From contig NC_091142.1 of the NCBI RefSeq assembly GCF_041381155.1, forward strand, positions 30,183,528 through 30,247,527: 64,000 bases of DNA, in the 5' to 3' direction. Positions 60,047 through 64,000 of this stretch are shown piece after piece. The translations under genes and the position numbers were made by a program. The first letter of the stretch is position 1. Each line of letters starts with the position of its first letter. Origin of the DNA: Argopecten irradians (Eukaryota; Mollusca; Bivalvia; Pectinida; Pectinidae). The notes below the pieces were generated by a model that worked only from the letters and a program-made list of their open reading frames with translations, ran no database searches and was not told the DNA's origin.

Positions 60047-63000
60047 GTTGGGACTTTTAAAAGCTGTATATACAAAGGTTTCACATCGAGTGATTGTTGG
60101 ATATGGAATTTGTTCCATACGTTCAAAAGTTACAAAAGACACAAGCTTTAGTGAGTTTAACCTTTTTATAAAGTTATTGTGTTCTTATCATGAATAAAGT
60201 TGTCATTGTTATCAAAGACGTCAGATAATTGTGACGTCACAATCATAATGATATCATAATGAGTGATTGCTACTCATGCTCTGGTGACTAACAGCTGTGT
60301 CCTGTGAAATTGGCAACAAGTGAAACTCATACTGTCCTTTCACTACCATTAAGATAGTCTATTAAAAGTAGCCTTGGATCAGAACTACTGCTTTTTCTTT
60401 ATTCATTGCTAAACTTTTTATCTGTGCCATTGTCAATTCCAAAAGGCCTGCAAGCTTTTACGTCATATAATTCTGTTTATCATCATCATCATCACACCAT
60501 CATCATCATCATCATCATCATCATCGTCACCATCATCATCATCATCATCATCATCATCGTCGTCGTCATGATATAATCTGTGTTCCTATCATACCCTGTA
60601 GATAAACCATAGTCTTATATGTATATTATGTATACCGTAACATTGCTCAGTATCAAATCTGTCGTTAGAATATGTATACGCTTTATTTTTATATTGATAA
60701 ATAAACAATAATTATAGACAGTGTGTTTGTTTTTGTCTTTTTCTCAAAATCGATGACGTCACATCACTGTTGTCATTTTGATGTCATTGTATATGCATTT
60801 TATGTATGTGTAGTAGATGGGTTCTCACGTTGCCTTTAATTAACGCAAGCCATTCTATGGTAGTTGGGATTTTCCATTTATTCAATATAACGAACGTTGA
60901 TAAATAGATATGCGTGGCACAAAGTCGACAGTGACATTCGTAGTGTGACTTCAAGTTCCTTACGGATACGTATGTGTATATTACATTATTGTCCTTAACG
61001 TGCAGGAGTGCTTTAAAATAGGTGTGACCGTCTCGTGGTCAATCGTAGGAATACGCTACTATATATATAGCTTCAATTACCGGAAAGGGCGCCAAAAACC
61101 GAATAACTAACTTAACTTTTGGACATCTACATTGATAAACAAATGACCGAAGATACAATACAAGATACTGGACTTTACGAATACGATGCAATACGAAATC
61201 GATTTAACAATACTTATTAATAAGAACTGGACAATACAAGACTACCTTTACTACAAATACCTAAAAACAAGACATGAATATTGAATATAGAGGTATATGT
61301 ATAGTCTTGATTTGATATGTAGGATAAAGGGAGGTTACTCGTATTTAAAATGCATGTTGAAATTCGAAAAGTTGTCACCGGTAAACATTTCGAATATTAG
61401 TCACTTCCGGATGTAACAAAAGCAAAGTTTATCAAGAGTTCAAGACAGTGGTAAGTTGAGCTGTGTAACCTTACTAACGTGAAGATATCGTAATGGTATG
61501 TGTAAATAACTTATCCCGATATTTACAAGACAACCCGAGAAAATATGCATTGGACCTATCCCGACATTATCAGAAAAAGACATCAAAGATATGCTACAAC
61601 AGGGAAATGGAAATATAACAGTCATCTGTAGTGGTCGACAACCCGAAGACACTGATAGCCTAGTAGGCCTACTATTTGCAAAAAAATGTATTTTATCGAT
61701 CTACGCGTATTAATATCTCTATAACCTTCCCTTGTTTCAATTTATTTCATTATTTGTTTACCAAGCAGCACTTCAATGAGTATTTAGAAGCACTTTTTAT
61801 TTACCTTTACCAGTTTAAATGTCACAGTTTTGAATGAAGAATGTCCCGAGAGAAAACAGCTAAAAACAAATATAATTTGATATTTCGAGTACATCAAAAT
61901 AATTATATATCGCATAGATATTTTATACAGTGACTGATATCTCTTAAACCGCTAATGCATTAAAACTGGGATTAATATGCGAACAGTATTCGAAATGAGA
62001 CAGTCACAAAGACTTAAGATATAGTAGTCTATATGACTCTAGATTTGACACGGAAAATGACAAAAAGAAAAAAATGTAACGAATTTTAAAAATTGAAAAT
62101 GAGCATTATCTTGAAAAGATTATAATTAAACTGTATGTACACTTTGACTGCAATCCCGTTTTACATTTTCTCTGATTATCGGAATGATAACACCACAGTA
62201 TCCGACCAGTTGAAATCTGTCTGTTTTCCAATGTTTCTGGATACCTAGTGACGATACATACTGTATCATATAGCAAATTAAAGTGAAATTATCTTTTCTC
62301 GAAGCTTGATAACATGGTTAAAGGTCTCAGGGCTTTTGCGAACTTTGATCGGAACACAGGGCCATGTATAGTCTCTATATGAAAAAATAGCCAGAAATAC
62401 ATAAAAATAAACATATGTATTTCTGGCTATTTTTTCATAGAGACTATACATGGCCCTGTGACCGGAATTTTGATTGGACCCTATTTAGCTGAGTTATGGC
62501 CCTTTGATTAAGGAAAAACGCTATTTGCGTCTGTTTTCGTTGAATAACTTTCATAAATATTACCGGATTTTCTCGAAACATGGTAACATGGTTAAATGTC
62601 TCGGGGCATTGACCAGGTTCGATTGGAATTTTCATAGAATCCTATTTGGCGGAGTAATGGGCCTTTGATTAACGAAAACGGGGGATATAAATTCCACGAA
62701 TTTGCTTGTTTAAATATAATTTTTATGTAATTTTGATCATAAAATAACTTGCCGTCCACAGAAATTGGCAATTTAAAATCTTTAAAGTAATGCTGAAAAA
62801 GGTACTTATCAAAAACCATCGAAAAGATATATGTTTACTCGTTTTCGGACTAACGGGCTTTCGGACTATTGGAGATTTACACCGTTATTCCTTAGGGATA
62901 TAAGGGTGTCATTATACGTATACTATTATGAGAAATATTAAAAATATAATTTTATTACAAAAAATAATTTTTGGAATTAAGATGTAAACAGTAACATGAG

Positions 63001-63119
63001 TGTGATGCGATGTAAATTTTATTCACGTGCATCTTTTTCTTTCTCTTTTGTTCTATTGACCTCATTGCTACGTGAACCTTTAGTGAATACATAAATAGAT
63101 GTAACACTAAACTCCAGCG
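60047..63119. other. Gene-free stretch with a microsatellite and paired repeats
   Basis: An (ATC)n microsatellite lies at 60480-60567. A repeat unit around 'ttatggccctttgattaa' occurs twice at 62284-62524 and 62567-62690. A hairpin insertion is at 62355-62460. No gene was recognised. Confidence 0.45.
62355..62460. mobile_element. 106-bp hairpin insertion
   Basis: Arms of about 48 bp ('cacagggccatgtatagtct' onward, and its complement) surround a 10-bp loop with one small mismatch. It interrupts the first of two tandem repeat units; the flanks 'atcggaa' and 'accggaa' look like a slightly decayed duplication. Confidence 0.75.
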
Positions 63120-63403
63120 ATGGGGGACGTGTGTGACGATGATGTATCCATGGTTACGAGAGAATGTGACGACAGAGCCGTAGTTTCCAATGATTTTTAC
63201 GACGGAATATCAACGCAGATGCGTGATAAACCATTGTCCATGGTAACGGATGAATTGAAAACCAAAGTATCCATGACAACGAATGTATGTATGGACACAG
63301 TTCCCATGGTTACAGAGGTATGTGATGACACAGCATCCATAGTAACCAACACAACACGGAACAGCGATGACAATGATGACAGATCAGTCTTCGATCTACC
63401 GAT
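63120..63403 (+). CDS. First coding exon of a gene leaving the window, acidic repeat-bearing
   Basis: ATG at 63120 opens 94 codons up to a strong donor, CCGAT|GTAAGT. The protein is acidic and repetitive: the phrase (S/P)MVT recurs as VSMVTRECDD, LSMVTDELK, VPMVTEVCDD and ASIVTNTTR. An AT-rich 'cataaata' lies about 30 bp before the ATG. I do not recognise a family, and no signal peptide is seen. The start choice is uncertain because upstream exons could exist. Confidence 0.5.
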
Positions 63404-64000
63404 GTAAGTGGGTGTAAACATTGGGGCTGTAAGATATTCGGAGCAAATGCTCTTCTCTTTTGTCTCGCCTTTCACTTGTGGACATACAAAAGTTATCATC
63501 AAACAGTTAGTGTATGTACTGACGTAATCCATATATATTTGAGTAAATACCAATCACATGCCTTTGCTTAAGGATCTGCTCTGGTGAAAAGTCAAAAATT
63601 TCTGATTACAAACTTCTTTTGTAATATAGATTTTTGGAAAAAGGAATTGATTCCAAAGTTAAAATGTAATGAAATGATATGGTGGTGTTTTTGATTTTGC
63701 GCTATTATAAATCAAAACTGAATACATGTATTTGAGGTAAATTGCGATTTATTCGGAATTTCAGTTTAGAGCATACACACGACAACCTTCTTTGGTTTAT
63801 CACCATCCGTCAATATTGACGATTTTAGGTGAGGTGATCGGCTCAGTGGCGTGGGGGAAGGGGTTATATACAGTGCATTTTTTTTTCTCTTCTGGTGCTG
63901 GAATAGATAAAAGTAGATAGGTTAAAAACATGATAAAACTGAGGTGTTTATTTGTGAGTGGGGGCTTCAAGGGCTACGTTGTTTATGTTTGCCTTGAAGC
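63404..64000. other. Intron or intergenic end of window
   Basis: Downstream of the donor at 63404 no further exon was recognised. Confidence 0.4.

Noticed and set aside
57121-60151. Open frames of 923, 737 and 410 codons on the plus strand
   Set aside because: They are translations of the 24-bp and 23-bp minisatellites, whose units lack stops in several frames; no start context, domain or codon bias supports a protein.
61520-61690. Short plus-strand frame reading ICIGPIPTLSEKDIKDML
   Set aside because: Protein-like by eye, but only about 55 codons, without clear borders or recognised family.
63828-63850. 'tcggctcagtggcgtgg', similar to a tRNA A box
   Set aside because: No anticodon arm or B box follows at the right distance.

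Overview
This 64 kb window is animal nuclear DNA: AT-rich, intron-bearing, crowded with small terminal-inverted-repeat elements, LINE remnants and simple-sequence arrays. The gene families (a DED protein, a Death-nSTAND-ankyrin protein, a short-chain collagen C4-like protein) and the repeats (a molluscan 'cctattaacagccaggg' repeat, a Penelope-like GIY-YIG fragment, short hairpin MITEs) point to a bivalve mollusc, perhaps a scallop. No species can be read from the sequence alone.

Layout. 1-4.3 kb: a minus-strand gene of at least six coding exons, starting with a death effector domain and running off the left edge. 4.3-13.5 kb: no recognisable host gene; it holds a tRNA-derived SINE head, paired repeats, a three-copy inverted motif and a 5'-truncated Penelope-like insertion. 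13.6-16.3 kb: a minus-strand secreted short-chain collagen C4-like gene that carries two disabling changes. 17.3-25.4 kb: a plus-strand gene with four coding exons in view, encoding a Death domain, a STAND NTPase (nSTAND3-like) and about thirteen ankyrin repeats.

28-45.8 kb: an old, broken Ty3/Gypsy element on the minus strand, opened up by a PIF/Harbinger-like element, a poly(A)-tailed LINE and a second LINE. The second LINE itself received a TTAA-flanked MITE and a 9.2 kb element with long inverted arms, and that element received two smaller insertions. Order of insertion can be read from the nesting. 46.9-56.6 kb: a plus-strand single-pass membrane protein (Cys-rich ectodomain, membrane helix, long Pro-rich tail with a PPxY motif). 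Its proposed 7 kb first intron contains a 3.1 kb 24-bp satellite, a 20-bp satellite, a hAT-like MITE and a repeat that multiplies the 3' splice acceptor. 57.1-60.05 kb: two abutting minisatellites (24 bp and 23 bp). 63.1 kb to the end: the first coding exon of a gene that leaves the window.

The DED gene and the Death-nSTAND-ankyrin gene lie within 25 kb of each other and are transcribed divergently, with the broken collagen-like gene between them. The death-fold domains suggest innate-immune or cell-death signalling, but a functional link between the two genes is inference. The very long open frames over 48-51 kb and 57-60 kb are artefacts of tandem repeats and are not genes.
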